Shown one piece after another: positions 35,903 through 44,934 of a DNA stretch of 64,000 bases. The notes under the pieces were generated by a model that saw nothing but the letters and a program-made list of their open reading frames with translations, was not told the DNA's origin and made no database searches. The DNA lies in the NCBI RefSeq assembly GCF_017068455.1, contig NZ_CP070608.1, forward strand, positions 544,501 to 608,500, read 5' to 3'. Position 1 is the first letter of the stretch; each line of letters begins with the position of its first letter. The position numbers and the translations under genes were made by a program. The stretch is from Fulvivirga lutea. GTDB lineage: Bacteria > Bacteroidota > Bacteroidia > Cytophagales > Cyclobacteriaceae.

Positions 35903-36424
35903 CTATTCTTCAACCTCCACAATCATTTCTATTTCTACAGCAATATTATTTGGTAAAGAAACCATGCCCACAGCCGCCCTTACATGCTTACCTTTCTCAC
36001 CAAAAATTTTTACCAACAAATCTGAGCAGCCGTTAATCACCTTGGGTTGATCATAAAAATCAGCAGTAGAATTAACCATGCCGGTCACTTTTACAATTCT
36101 TTTTACTTTATTTAAATCTCCAATCTCTGCTTTAAGAGAAGAGAGCAAAGCAATAGCTGAAATTTGCGCGGCTTCATAGCCTTGCTCTATTGATAGATCT
36201 TCGCCTAACCTGCCTTTCACATTGGTGCCATCGGCTCTACCCGGACCGTGCCCCGCCAGAAAAACAAGATTTCCTGTCCTTACGGCCTTTACATAATTGG
36301 CTATTGGTTTATGTGGCTGAAATAGCTCATAGCCTAATTCTTTAATTTTTTCTTCCGGGGTTTGCGCAAATAGTTGTACAGCTGACAATACAGTTAGTGT
36401 AGTAAATAGTATTTTTATAGACAT
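35903..36424 (-). CDS. Exported RidA/YjgF family protein
   Basis: 173 residues. A signal peptide (about 1-20, ending VQLFAQ) precedes a full RidA domain that includes the conserved Arg in VRAAVGMVSLPNNIAVEIEM, the residue that lets RidA hydrolyse imines/enamines to ketoacids and ammonia. Cytoplasmic RidA lacks a signal peptide, so this is an envelope version with a different, unknown substrate. The gene is monocistronic. Confidence 0.88.
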   Translation of the reverse strand: MSIKILFTTLTVLSAVQLFAQTPEEKIKELGYELFQPHKPIANYVKAVRTGNLVFLAGHGPGRADGTNVKGRLGEDLSIEQGYEAAQISAIALLSSLKAEIGDLNKVKRIVKVTGMVNSTADFYDQPKVINGCSDLLVKIFGEKGKHVRAAVGMVSLPNNIAVEIEMIVEVEE

Positions 36425-36483
36425 GATCTCAAAGATTGTTGAATACTAAATTTGGTGATTTTTCTACTTATTAACTAACCACT

Positions 36484-37044
36484 ATGAACCGTTGCGACTG
36501 GGCGGAAGGCCAATTTGAAGAATATGTAAAATATCATGATGAAGAATGGGGCGTGCCTGTACATGATGATCAAACGCACTTTGAATTCCTCATTTTGGAA
36601 GGTGCACAAGCCGGCTTGAGCTGGGCTACAGTGCTAAAAAAACGTGATGGTTACCGAAGAGCTTTTGCCAACTTCGACCCCAAAAAAGTAGCGAAGTATG
36701 ATGAAGATAAAATTCAGGAATTAATTAATAACCCTGAGATCATACGTAATAAGCTAAAAATTAGAGGTGCCGTAAACAATGCTCAGAAGTTTTTAGAAGT
36801 GCAGGCAGAATTCGGAACGTTTGACAAATACATCTGGCAATTTGTTGGCGGTAAGCCTATCGTTAACCATTGGAGGGTAATGAAGGACTGCCCTGCGACT
36901 ACAAAAGAATCTAATGCGCTAAGTAAAGACTTGAAAAAGCGAGGCTTTAAGTTTGTGGGCAGCACAGTTATTTATGCTCACATGCAAGCCTGTGGTTTGG
37001 TGAACGATCACCTCACAACCTGTTTCAGACACAGCCAGGTTTAA
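36484..37044 (+). CDS. tag: DNA-3-methyladenine glycosylase I
   Basis: 186 residues, matching Tag along its length. The zinc-binding residues are present (Cys4 in NRCDW, His18 in YHDEEWG, and the C-terminal His and Cys in VNDHLTTCFRH), as is the base-pocket region LEGAQAGLSWATVLKKRDGY. It removes 3-methyladenine from alkylated DNA. A TAAATTTG box lies at 36447-36454 upstream, without a clear -33 partner. The stop overlaps that of the convergent lipoprotein gene. Confidence 0.95.
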   Translation: MNRCDWAEGQFEEYVKYHDEEWGVPVHDDQTHFEFLILEGAQAGLSWATVLKKRDGYRRAFANFDPKKVAKYDEDKIQELINNPEIIRNKLKIRGAVNNAQKFLEVQAEFGTFDKYIWQFVGGKPIVNHWRVMKDCPATTKESNALSKDLKKRGFKFVGSTVIYAHMQACGLVNDHLTTCFRHSQV

Positions 37045-37478
37045 AGTTTTTTTACAATTTCCTTTTTCTGAAATTCAATAAACCAGACTCCTTTAAGTGA
37101 ATCCGATTGTATAACGGGATTAGAATAGATCAGCAATTCGCCTTCTTGTTTTTGAATATTGTCTTCGCCTGAAGGATCATACTCATATGCCTCATAAACA
37201 CTTTTTGATTTGCCTTCCAGATTTTCAGCTGATGAATGAAAGGTGATTTGGCAGAGGCAAGTCTCCTCCAGAGAGTCTACTGCAGTTCTAGAGTTAACCA
37301 ACTTCATTACTTTTCGCCCTTCATCCAGTGCTTTCTTATATATTTCATCCTGACTAATCTTCTTTATCTCACGAGATTCCATTTTATCGCGAAGCTCTTG
37401 TCGCTGCTCTTTGCTTAACTTTTGGTCACAAGCAGTTACGCAGAAAGAAATTATTAAAATTAGCCCTATTGCTCTCAT
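37041..37478 (-). CDS. Lipoprotein, function unknown
   Basis: 145 residues. The lipoprotein signal ends SFCVTACDQK (Cys at 17). A charged helix (KLSKEQRQELRDKMESREIK) is followed by a domain with Cys-x-Cys (TCLCQITFHSS) and an acidic strand region. No family is recognised. It is convergent with tag, overlapping by four bases, and divergent from prfA with about 60 bases between. Confidence 0.68.
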   Translation of the reverse strand: MRAIGLILIISFCVTACDQKLSKEQRQELRDKMESREIKKISQDEIYKKALDEGRKVMKLVNSRTAVDSLEETCLCQITFHSSAENLEGKSKSVYEAYEYDPSGEDNIQKQEGELLIYSNPVIQSDSLKGVWFIEFQKKEIVKKL

Positions 37479-37537
37479 TAGTCCATCATTCTATTTGACT
37501 CAAAATTACTAGTTTTGTATCGTTAATTGTAACGTAT

Positions 37538-38608
37538 ATGATCGCAAAACTCGAAGAGTTAAAGGAAAGGTTCGTAGAAGTTGGTCAGCTGATGGTTCAG
37601 CCTGATGCTATGGCTGATATGAAAAAATATTCACAGCTAAGCAAAGAATATAAAGACCTGGAAAAGGTCGTTAAAGAATACGATCACTACAGTGAAATTC
37701 TATCGAATATAAAAAGTGCCAAGGACGTCTTAAAAAATGAAAAAGACGAAGAGTTCCGCGAAATGGCAAAGTTAGAGTTAGATGAGCTTGAGCCTCAAAA
37801 AGAAGAAATGGAGGAAAAGCTTAAGCAAATGCTTATTCCTAAAGACCCTAATGATGATAAGGAAGCCATTCTTGAAATAAGAGCCGGTACTGGTGGTGAT
37901 GAAGCCGCAATTTTTGCCGGTGATCTTTTCAGAATGTATCAGCGCTTTTGTGAAAAAAATGGCTTGAAACTTACGGTGCTTGATTTAACAGAAGGAACCA
38001 GTGGTGGCTATAAAGAAATTGTGAGCACCGTAACGGGCGACAATGCCTATGGTACTTTAAAATTTGAATCAGGCGTACACCGTGTACAACGTGTACCTCA
38101 AACGGAAACTCAAGGTAGAGTCCATACGTCAGCCGCTACAGTGGCTGTACTTCCTGAAATGGATGAAGTGGATGTTGAAATTGATATGAACGATGTACGA
38201 AAAGATACATTCTGTTCTTCTGGTCCGGGTGGTCAGTCGGTAAACACTACTTATTCCGCTGTACGATTAACGCATGCGCCTAGTGGATTGGTAGTTTCTT
38301 GCCAGGATCAGAAATCGCAGATTAAAAACTTTGAAAAGGCATTGAAGGTATTACGTTCACGTTTGTATGAAATAGAACTTGCCAAACACAACGAGGCCGT
38401 TGGTGCGCAAAGAAAATCGATGGTAGGTAGCGGTGACCGTTCCGATAAAATCAGAACCTACAATTACCCACAAAGCCGCGTAACTGATCATAGGATTAAT
38501 TATAGCCAGCACAACTTGCCTGCAGTAATGGATGGCGAAATTGATGAATTCATCAGTCAATTACGTATTGCTGAAAGTGCTGCTAAAATGGAAGATGGGG
38601 ATTTATAG
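37538..38608 (+). CDS. prfA: Peptide chain release factor 1
   Basis: 356 residues, standard RF1. The GGQ motif (residues 231-233, in [18 protein letters not shown]) triggers peptidyl-tRNA hydrolysis, and the codon-recognition loop carries [15 protein letters not shown] upstream of it. It terminates translation at UAA and UAG. TAGTTTTG at 37510-37517 is a good -7 promoter box, but a -33 TTG at the right distance is not evident. The nearest flanking genes do not belong to translation. Confidence 0.97.
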   Translation: MIAKLEELKERFVEVGQLMVQPDAMADMKKYSQLSKEYKDLEKVVKEYDHYSEILSNIKSAKDVLKNEKDEEFREMAKLELDELEPQKEEMEEKLKQMLIPKDPNDDKEAILEIRAGTGGDEAAIFAGDLFRMYQRFCEKNGLKLTVLDLTEGTSGGYKEIVSTVTGDNAYGTLKFESGVHRVQRVPQTETQGRVHTSAATVAVLPEMDEVDVEIDMNDVRKDTFCSSGPGGQSVNTTYSAVRLTHAPSGLVVSCQDQKSQIKNFEKALKVLRSRLYEIELAKHNEAVGAQRKSMVGSGDRSDKIRTYNYPQSRVTDHRINYSQHNLPAVMDGEIDEFISQLRIAESAAKMEDGDL

Positions 38609-38716
38609 TCAATAAGTTTCATGGGGTTGTGACTTTGCTTAACTTAAAACGTCTAACTGTCACAAATGATTAAAGATGGTTGGTCGATTAATAATAAGAC
38701 ACCAACATAATCACTC

Positions 38717-39583
38717 ATGAAATACAAACTATTAATGTCCGTTTTAGTGATAGTAGCTATCGCTTGTGGAGAATCTAAAGAAGAAAAAGAAATTGCTGCC
38801 TTAAAAGAGAAGGTAACTTCATTACAAAGCCAGAACACATCCTTGCGTAATGGAGATCAAAAGCTAAAAGCCACATTAGAAGACTACAATAAGTTCTTTA
38901 CAGAAATTGAAAAAAACTTAGCGGGTATCGATCAAAACAAAACGATGGTTGCTCAGCTTTCTGCCGATATGAAGGATAAGAAAGATGTGAAAGAACGAAT
39001 TAAATTAAGAATATCTACCATCAAAGAATTAGTTGAAAACACGAGGTTGAGAATTCTTGCTTTAGATAGAACCATCGCACAGTTGAGAAAAGAATCTGGA
39101 GAAAAGAGCGATGAGATTATGCAAATGGATAAACAAATTAAAGGTTTAACCAAAGATCTAATCGCTAAAGACGCTGAGATTGAAGAAATGGATAACTCAA
39201 TTGCTGATTTGGAAACGCTGTATCAATTGGAGATTGAAAAAACGGAAGAACTAAGGTCTATTCTGAATAGAGCGTATTACATTGTTGGCACTAAAAAAGA
39301 GCTTCTTGAAAAAGGTGTTATCACTAAAGAAGGTGGATTTATTGGTATTGGTAAAGTAAAAGTATTGAATGCAAATGCACCTACTGCACTATTCACCAAA
39401 ATAGAAAAAGATAAAACTTCAGAGATGATGTTGAATGCAAAAAAGGCAAAGATGATTACTAATCATGCCGATGGTTCATTTAGCATAGCTGGAGAAAATG
39501 GCAAAGCAGATAAATTGATGATCAGTGATGCTGATGAATTCTGGAAAAACGGAAATTACGTGGTAATTGAAGTAGAAAAATAA
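38717..39583 (+). CDS. Coiled-coil lipoprotein
   Basis: 288 residues. The lipoprotein signal ends VAIACGES (Cys at about 17). Residues about 20-195 are nearly continuous coiled coil (EKEIAALKEKVTSLQSQNTS and onward), then a small beta-rich domain to the C-terminus (GGFIGIGKVKVLNANAPTAL). Similar lipoproteins in Bacteroidota have unknown function; a structural role in the periplasm is likely. It is followed by a strong terminator. Confidence 0.8.
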   Translation: MKYKLLMSVLVIVAIACGESKEEKEIAALKEKVTSLQSQNTSLRNGDQKLKATLEDYNKFFTEIEKNLAGIDQNKTMVAQLSADMKDKKDVKERIKLRISTIKELVENTRLRILALDRTIAQLRKESGEKSDEIMQMDKQIKGLTKDLIAKDAEIEEMDNSIADLETLYQLEIEKTEELRSILNRAYYIVGTKKELLEKGVITKEGGFIGIGKVKVLNANAPTALFTKIEKDKTSEMMLNAKKAKMITNHADGSFSIAGENGKADKLMISDADEFWKNGNYVVIEVEK

Positions 39584-39587
39584 AAAG

Positions 39588-39609
39588 AAGCCCTTCGGGG
39601 CTTTTTTTA
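39588..39609 (+). terminator. Rho-independent terminator
   Basis: A 6-bp stem AAGCCC/GGGCTT closed by a stable TTCG tetraloop (39594-39597) is followed by seven T residues, a few bases after the stop at 39583. Confidence 0.92.
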
Positions 39610-39610
39610 T

Positions 39611-39696
39611 GCCCAATCCTCATTTGTCACATTGGGCTTGTCGAAATGTGTATATATCTAAACTCGATTCAGGTTTCGATAAGTTCAACCTGATAT
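39611..39696. repeat. Pair of inverted REP-like elements
   Basis: Two related 22-nt units face opposite ways: minus strand 39646-39625 and plus strand 39674-39695, matching at 16 of 22 positions with five of the six differences being C/T. Both contain TTTCGAYAAG and a TGAYA end. Each makes its own hairpin (GCCCAAT/ATTGGGC at 39611-39637; TCAGGTT/AACCTGA at 39669-39693). The layout is that of bacterial REP/BIME elements. It occupies most of the 207-base gap between the coiled-coil lipoprotein and the beta-helix lipoprotein. Confidence 0.6.
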
Positions 39697-39790
39697 TTAA
39701 ATCATAAGAGAAAGTAATTTTTATATCCAATCCAAACTAAGTTTACTTTCTTTGTAGCAAATAATATTATTTGCAGATCGTTCTGTTGAA

Positions 39791-41191
39791 ATGAGATATA
39801 TTCTCCTCCTATTTGTTGTACTCGCATTCGCCTGCCAGCCCGAAGAAGAAAAGTTTACTTCAGATGCATCTGCTAAACTTAGATTTTCAGCGGATACCGT
39901 TTTATTTGATACAGTTTTCACCTCTCTAGGCAGTGTCACCAAACGATTCAGGGCGTATAACGACTCTAAAAATGCGGTAAACATAAGTAGTGTCTCTTTA
40001 GCCAATGGACCCAACTCACAGTTTTCAATATTCGTAAATGGGTTGGCCGGACCGTCACTGGAAAACATTCGAATTTTGGGTGGTGACAGTATTTTAATTC
40101 TGGCAGAAGTAACCATTAATCCACAAGATGAAGACTTACCCTTTATCGTTACTGATCAAATTCAATTTAACACTAATGGCAATGCTCAGGATGTAGATTT
40201 AGTAGCCTGGGGACAAGATGCCAATTTTTTACGCGATTCTGTTTTAATGTGTAACACCACCTGGACAGCAGAGCGGCCTTATGTTATCTATAATTCTGTT
40301 TTGGTTAACGAAGGCTGCCAATTAACAATTGAACCCGGCACTAAAGTTTATAGCCACAATGGCTCGTTTATATTTATTGCAGGTACCTTATCCGCAATAG
40401 GAACTGCCGATGAAAGAATCACATTTATTAACGATCGATTTGATGAAAGTTTTAAAAATGCTCCGGGTCAGTGGGGCGGCCTCATCTTTCTGCAAGGCAG
40501 TGATAATAATCAAATAAATTACGCTGACATCAGAAATGCCAATGTAGGTATTTACTTGGGTACACCCGATGATGATACTGACCCAGACCTCATTCTATCG
40601 AACACTAGAATCGAAAATATGGGTGGAAATTCTGTGGTTCCATCTATCGATAGCCTTGTACAACCGGGTTATGGCATATTGGCCATTAGTTCCGATTTAC
40701 AAGCAACCAACGTGCTTGTTAATAACTGCCAAATAAATACACTCGCAAACATTGCTGGCGGTAATTATGACTATCGCCATTGTACTTTTGGCAATTTTAG
40801 TTTCGATTTCTTTAGAAGAGACCCTTCTGTGGTGTTCTCGAATAACCTGGTGCTGGGTGATAATTCACTATTAGTGAGCGACCTTTCCGTAACTATGTCA
40901 AACAGTATTGTTTGGGGAAGTTTAAGAGAAGAATTGTTAACAAGTAATGCCGAGGAAGCTGGTTATTCACTTACTCTATCGAATAACATACTACGAACTC
41001 AAACAGAGGCGTTAGCCTCGGCCAATATAGTAGAAGACCCTAAGTTTCTTGATCCGGCAGAGTATGACTATTCATTAGACACCCTTTCGCCTGCCAAAGA
41101 TACCGGACTCGATTTTGGCATTACCACAGATTTGGAAGGCAAAATGCGCGATAGCCAACCAGACATAGGTGCTTTTGAGCGCATAGAATAG
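39791..41191 (+). CDS. Lipoprotein with right-handed beta-helix
   Basis: 466 residues. The lipoprotein signal ends VLAFACQPEE (Cys at about 15). An N-terminal beta-sandwich (about 35-125) is followed by a right-handed parallel beta-helix: repeated turns such as IEPGTKVYSHNGSFIFIAGT, ADIRNANVGIYLG and LLVSDLSVTMSNSIVWGSL. It ends PDIGAFERIE, an ending common to Bacteroidota choice-of-anchor beta-helix proteins. It is probably surface-exposed or periplasmic and carbohydrate-related. No catalytic residues can be picked. Confidence 0.82.
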   Translation: MRYILLLFVVLAFACQPEEEKFTSDASAKLRFSADTVLFDTVFTSLGSVTKRFRAYNDSKNAVNISSVSLANGPNSQFSIFVNGLAGPSLENIRILGGDSILILAEVTINPQDEDLPFIVTDQIQFNTNGNAQDVDLVAWGQDANFLRDSVLMCNTTWTAERPYVIYNSVLVNEGCQLTIEPGTKVYSHNGSFIFIAGTLSAIGTADERITFINDRFDESFKNAPGQWGGLIFLQGSDNNQINYADIRNANVGIYLGTPDDDTDPDLILSNTRIENMGGNSVVPSIDSLVQPGYGILAISSDLQATNVLVNNCQINTLANIAGGNYDYRHCTFGNFSFDFFRRDPSVVFSNNLVLGDNSLLVSDLSVTMSNSIVWGSLREELLTSNAEEAGYSLTLSNNILRTQTEALASANIVEDPKFLDPAEYDYSLDTLSPAKDTGLDFGITTDLEGKMRDSQPDIGAFERIE

Positions 41192-41245
41192 CAGATATTC
41201 ATCCCATTTTTTAGAACAATAGGTCGATATTTTGGTTATCAAGCC

Positions 41246-42535
41246 ATGAGGCCAAAAGCACTTATTTGGTTTAGAAACGACCTGAGAATTCAGGATAATG
41301 AGCTACTAACTAAAGGGCTCGATCAGTTTGATATTTACCCTTTATTCATCTTTGATGATCGGCAGTTTGAGAAATTGCCACAGCTCGGTTTTACCAAAAC
41401 AGGTTCATTTAAAGCTCAATTTCTTATTGAGTCTGTGGAGGAATTAAAATCCAGCTTGCAATCGTTAGGTTCTGATCTGATTGTGAGAAAGGGATTGCCG
41501 GAATCAATTATTCCCGAGCTCGCCAAAGAACTAAAAGCTAAAAAGGTATTTACCAGTAAAGAAGTAACTACTGACGAAGTCTCCATTGAAGATCATTTAG
41601 AAGATTCGCTTTTTAAAATAGGCGTTGATTTTGAAACCTGCTGGCAAAGCACCCTTTTTCATGAAGAAGATGTGCCTTGGCCTATCAAACAGGTGCCGGA
41701 AGTTTTCACGCAATTCAGAAAAGAGGCAGAAAAGGCAGTGGAAGTAAGGCCTCTTTTTGACACTCCTAAAGAGCTTAATACAATAGAAAATATTGAATTA
41801 GGCCTAATTCCTTCGCTAACTGAGTTGGGTATTACAGAACAGAAGTTTGACAAACGCAGTGTCGTAAAATTTAAGGGAGGCGAAAAGGCCGCCTGGAAAC
41901 GACTAAAGGATTACTTCTGGGAAAAAGACTTACTCAAAAAATATAAGTCTACCCGCAATGGGTTGATAGGTGCCGATTATTCTTCTAAGCTTTCTCCCTG
42001 GCTGGCAATTGGAGCTATTTCAGCTAAATCGGTTTATTATGAAATAAAGAAATACGAAGCTGAGCGCACCAAAAACCAATCGACATACTGGTTATTTTTT
42101 GAGTTGCTATGGCGAGATTTTTTCAAGTTTATGGCCAAGAAACATGGCCACAAAATTTTCCTGCAGCATGGCCTCTCCGAGCTGGCTATTGATCAGGAAA
42201 ATAATCAAGCAAAGTTTGACCTCTGGCGGAAAGGCGAAACCCAAGAGCCATTTATTGATGCCAACATGAAAGAACTGGCTAAAAGCGGATTTATGTCTAA
42301 CCGAGGCCGCCAGATTGTGGCCAGCTACCTGATGCACAATCTAAAAGTAAACTGGACATGGGGCGCAGCCTGGTTTGAACATGCACTAATCGACTACGAC
42401 CCTGCCAGCAACTGGCTCAACTGGGCCTACATTGCCGGTGTAGGCAACGACCCGCGAAATGGCCGTGTTTTTAATGTTGAAAGTCAGCAACAGCGCCACG
42501 ACCCAAAAGGTGAGTATATTAATCTGTGGAGTTAG
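41246..42535 (+). CDS. Cryptochrome/photolyase family protein, DASH type
   Basis: 429 residues. The N-terminal photolyase alpha/beta domain opens with ALIWFRNDLRIQDN, and the FAD-binding C-terminal half has LLWRDFFKFMAKKHG, FMSNRGRQIVASYLMHNL and DYDPASNWLNWAYIAGVGND. These features match cry-DASH proteins, which repair cyclobutane dimers in single-stranded or looped DNA and may act as blue-light sensors. The gene is monocistronic and next to no other light gene. Confidence 0.92.
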   Translation: MRPKALIWFRNDLRIQDNELLTKGLDQFDIYPLFIFDDRQFEKLPQLGFTKTGSFKAQFLIESVEELKSSLQSLGSDLIVRKGLPESIIPELAKELKAKKVFTSKEVTTDEVSIEDHLEDSLFKIGVDFETCWQSTLFHEEDVPWPIKQVPEVFTQFRKEAEKAVEVRPLFDTPKELNTIENIELGLIPSLTELGITEQKFDKRSVVKFKGGEKAAWKRLKDYFWEKDLLKKYKSTRNGLIGADYSSKLSPWLAIGAISAKSVYYEIKKYEAERTKNQSTYWLFFELLWRDFFKFMAKKHGHKIFLQHGLSELAIDQENNQAKFDLWRKGETQEPFIDANMKELAKSGFMSNRGRQIVASYLMHNLKVNWTWGAAWFEHALIDYDPASNWLNWAYIAGVGNDPRNGRVFNVESQQQRHDPKGEYINLWS

Positions 42536-42536
42536 C

Positions 42537-43079
42537 TTAATACACCCGAGTTAAGCGAAAATAATCTGAGACCGTTATTCTGAAAGCTTCCCTTTCTTGT
42601 TGAGATGTGAGAATAGGAATGTCAGTAGAATCAGATCGAATATAGAATGTGCCGCCTGCTAATATCGATTCATACAAGTCAGCTGCAAAATGCAGAGTGC
42701 TTTCTCTATTCTGCTCAGCTAATGTTATTTCTTTTCGGGTTTGGATGGAGTCATATTCTGCAATAATGGTAATTGGCAGTTCTGCCAGATCCATACTTGG
42801 CTCGAGCAATAGATAGGCCTCATCTTGCCTGTAATTAATAACAATGGCCAAATTCAGCAACGGTCTATCTACGGATTGAACTCGTTTACTAAGCCGAAAA
42901 ACATTAAAATTTGCTGCTTTATTTTCTTCTAAATCATAATAAGACTGACGCACATTTTTAAAGAAAAGCTGGGTATCACTCCCTATTTTAAAAGTAAATT
43001 TATCACGATTAATTGCCTTATCGCTATCCAGCTGGCAGCCGAAAAGCACGAGAAAAAGAACTGCAACTACATACTTCAT
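42537..43079 (-). CDS. Lipoprotein, function unknown
   Basis: 180 residues from the ATG at 43079, chosen because it gives a lipoprotein signal at once (MKYVVAVLFLVLFGCQLD, Cys at 15); an ATG at 43118 would add 13 residues with no signal character. The mature protein is beta-rich (FKIGSDTQLFFKNVRQSYYD and ISVDY-type ends) without known motifs. Its stop lies one base from the photolyase stop, tail to tail. Confidence 0.68.
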   Translation of the reverse strand: MKYVVAVLFLVLFGCQLDSDKAINRDKFTFKIGSDTQLFFKNVRQSYYDLEENKAANFNVFRLSKRVQSVDRPLLNLAIVINYRQDEAYLLLEPSMDLAELPITIIAEYDSIQTRKEITLAEQNRESTLHFAADLYESILAGGTFYIRSDSTDIPILTSQQEREAFRITVSDYFRLTRVY

Positions 43080-43157
43080 GGCAGAATAACGCAAGGTGTG
43101 CGGCATTGTTGGTTTCAAGGGTTAAAAAGACTTAATTTAGATGAAAATATTAAACCT

Positions 43158-43760
43158 ATGGGAAAGACAACTAAAATTTTACTGATCGTTTTTGGAGCCT
43201 TCATCCTCATCGCTTTTATGCTAGTATCGTGGTTTGTAGGTGTATATAATACCTTACAGGAAATGGACGAAGATGTGGCCGGTAAATGGGCACAAGTAGA
43301 GAATGTGTACCAACGTAGATCCGACCTGATTCCTAACCTGGTAAACACAGTGAAAGGCTATGCTGATTTCGAGCAGGAAACGTTAACAGGCGTTATAGAA
43401 GCTCGTTCAAAGGCAACTTCCATTAATATCGACCCAAGTAACTTATCACCTGCAGCCATAGGTCAGTTTCAAAAAGCACAAGAAGGACTTTCTTCTGCCC
43501 TTTCCAGACTACTTGTAACAGTGGAACGCTATCCTGAATTAAAGGCCAACCAAAACTTTTTGGAGCTACAATCTCAGCTGGAAGGCACGGAAAACCGCAT
43601 AGCTGTTGAACGTATGCGCTTTAACGAATCTGTGCAGGCATTAAATGCTAAAATTCGAAAAATCCCTGCTTCATTAATAGCTCCTATAGCAGGTGTAGAG
43701 CGCAAAGGCTATTTCGAAGCAGACGAAGGTTCTGACCAAGCTCCGAAAGTAGAATTTTAA
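43158..43760 (+). CDS. LemA family protein
   Basis: 200 residues from the ATG at 43158. The longer reading from 43098 has no signal character and runs into the oppositely oriented lipoprotein. One N-terminal membrane helix (about 5-27) is followed by the LemA helical domain with VENVYQRRSDLIPNLVNTVK and FNESVQALNAKIRKIP. LemA is an inner-membrane anchored protein of unknown function, normally followed in Bacteroidota by TPM-domain genes. None follow here: the cassette-like array begins instead. Confidence 0.93.
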   Translation: MGKTTKILLIVFGAFILIAFMLVSWFVGVYNTLQEMDEDVAGKWAQVENVYQRRSDLIPNLVNTVKGYADFEQETLTGVIEARSKATSINIDPSNLSPAAIGQFQKAQEGLSSALSRLLVTVERYPELKANQNFLELQSQLEGTENRIAVERMRFNESVQALNAKIRKIPASLIAPIAGVERKGYFEADEGSDQAPKVEF

Positions 43761-43843
43761 AGTATTAGAACACCAAAAGAGATATAGCGGATATGTGCCT
43801 CTAGTGGCGCATGTTCGGTTGTTAGCGGTAATCTTGGAATCCC

Positions 43844-44743
43844 ATGAAATTTAATCTAATTTTTATCCTTTTGCTTCTCACCTTTTCTTGTGGTCAGAAA
43901 GAAAAAAAGACTGAGACAGCTACTAATACCACTGAGAGCAAAAAGAAAAAAGTTGTATCAAAGAAACCTCAAAAAACTACGGAGGGTAGAGCGGAATACA
44001 ATGAAATTTTCCACTTGTGGACTGAAGGTCGTTTTAATGAGTTTGAAAGCTTAGCGTTTCAATTTATTGATAAGTATGAGAGTTCTATTTATTTAGATAG
44101 TGCAAAACAGTTGAAGAAAAAAGTAAAAAACATGAGAGACAGTCTTGACTCTACCAGAGACTCCTTAAGACAGTCTAAATCATTTGAGTATTTTTATTCC
44201 TTGAAATTACCTTCCTCTGATACAATAAATTACGAATCATATAATCTTTGGACTTACAGATTTCCTAATATTTTTACTGAAGTAGATCGCGATTTATTTA
44301 ATTCAAAATTCGATGAAAGTTGGTACATAAGCCAACAGCCACTATCAGCCAAGTACTTAACATTAGCAGTCGGTCATTTTAATGACTGTGAAAATTACAT
44401 ATACCTGTATTCAGTTGACAGTAGCTTTAAAGTAGCTGATAAAAAGGAAGTTTACCGGAATGGTTGTTTTCATTTTGAGGAAGAGAACATTCAATACAAA
44501 AATTACCTTGTTAATGAGTTCAACTATAAAACAACAGCCTACTTTCATCCTGATTCTACATTTAGTTTTCAGGTTGAAAATATATATGAGCTTACAGATA
44601 CTCTTTCAGGAGACAAAATAAAAAGAGTAGGTAGAGAAGAGGTGACTCAATATAGCATAGACGATTATGGCAGGTTTATCGAAATTGGAAAGGAAATAAA
44701 TACAGAGTCTTTTATTCAGAAAAAATCAATAGAAAACCGCTAA
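43844..44743 (+). CDS. Lipoprotein, function unknown (cassette-like unit 1)
   Basis: 299 residues. The lipoprotein signal ends LLLTFSCGQK (Cys at about 16), followed by a Lys/Thr-rich linker. The mature part has a charged helix (RDSLDSTRDSLRQ) and a beta-rich second half. No family is recognised. The stop codon TAA is part of ACCGCTAAC, the reverse complement of the GTTAGCGGT located 15 bases before the ATG. This is the first of the array of small + strand genes. Confidence 0.72.
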   Translation: MKFNLIFILLLLTFSCGQKEKKTETATNTTESKKKKVVSKKPQKTTEGRAEYNEIFHLWTEGRFNEFESLAFQFIDKYESSIYLDSAKQLKKKVKNMRDSLDSTRDSLRQSKSFEYFYSLKLPSSDTINYESYNLWTYRFPNIFTEVDRDLFNSKFDESWYISQQPLSAKYLTLAVGHFNDCENYIYLYSVDSSFKVADKKEVYRNGCFHFEEENIQYKNYLVNEFNYKTTAYFHPDSTFSFQVENIYELTDTLSGDKIKRVGREEVTQYSIDDYGRFIEIGKEINTESFIQKKSIENR

Positions 44744-44934
44744 CATTCTGTATAAATCATGGCTGGATAGTATGTTATTGTTCCTTCAGCTCTTTGTAGA
44801 TAGCCCGTCAATCTGCAGGATTGACTTATTGGTGAAAACTAATTTAATAAGCCAATCCTGCGGATTGCCTCGGTAGTTAAAGCAAAATTTTATACTTTTA
44901 ATCAGCCACGAATTTATACAGTGGCGTTATGGGC
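44736..44934 (+). repeat. attC-like structured segment between units 1 and 2
   Basis: The segment runs from ACCGCTAAC to GTTATGGGC. It holds a long hairpin at 44809-44867 (22-base arms, CAATCTGCAGGATTG against CAATCCTGCGGATTG, continuing into CTTATT/AATAAG with one mismatch). A second hairpin GCCAC/GTGGC (44905-44909 and 44921-44925) directly precedes the GTT boundary. At 199 nt it is longer than typical attC sites. Confidence 0.45.

Larger units (their letters stand above)
43821..44934 (+). mobile_element. Cassette-like unit 1 with complementary ends
   Basis: The unit begins with GTTAGCGGT (43821-43829), 15 bases before the gene start. The gene's end carries the exact reverse complement ACCGCTAAC (44736-44744), which includes the stop codon. 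It is followed by a 180-base structured segment ending in the next GTT boundary (GTTATGGGC, 44926-44934). In integron cassettes the start of a cassette pairs with the first core site of its own attC in this way. The leader GGTAATCTTG...GAATC is shared with unit 2. The complementarity is seen directly; the integron interpretation is inference. Confidence 0.5.

Noticed and set aside
38625-38665. TTGTGAC...GTCACAA inverted repeat after prfA
   Set aside because: Arms of seven bases with a 27-base spacer and no T tract are too weak to call a terminator or operator.
43098-43157. Longer LemA start at 43098
   Set aside because: It would overlap the divergent lipoprotein start and put charged residues before the membrane anchor; the ATG at 43158 fits the family.
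44809-44867. Long hairpin as an ordinary terminator of the gene ending at 44743
   Set aside because: No T tract follows and it is 65 bases downstream; it is better explained as part of the attC-like segment.
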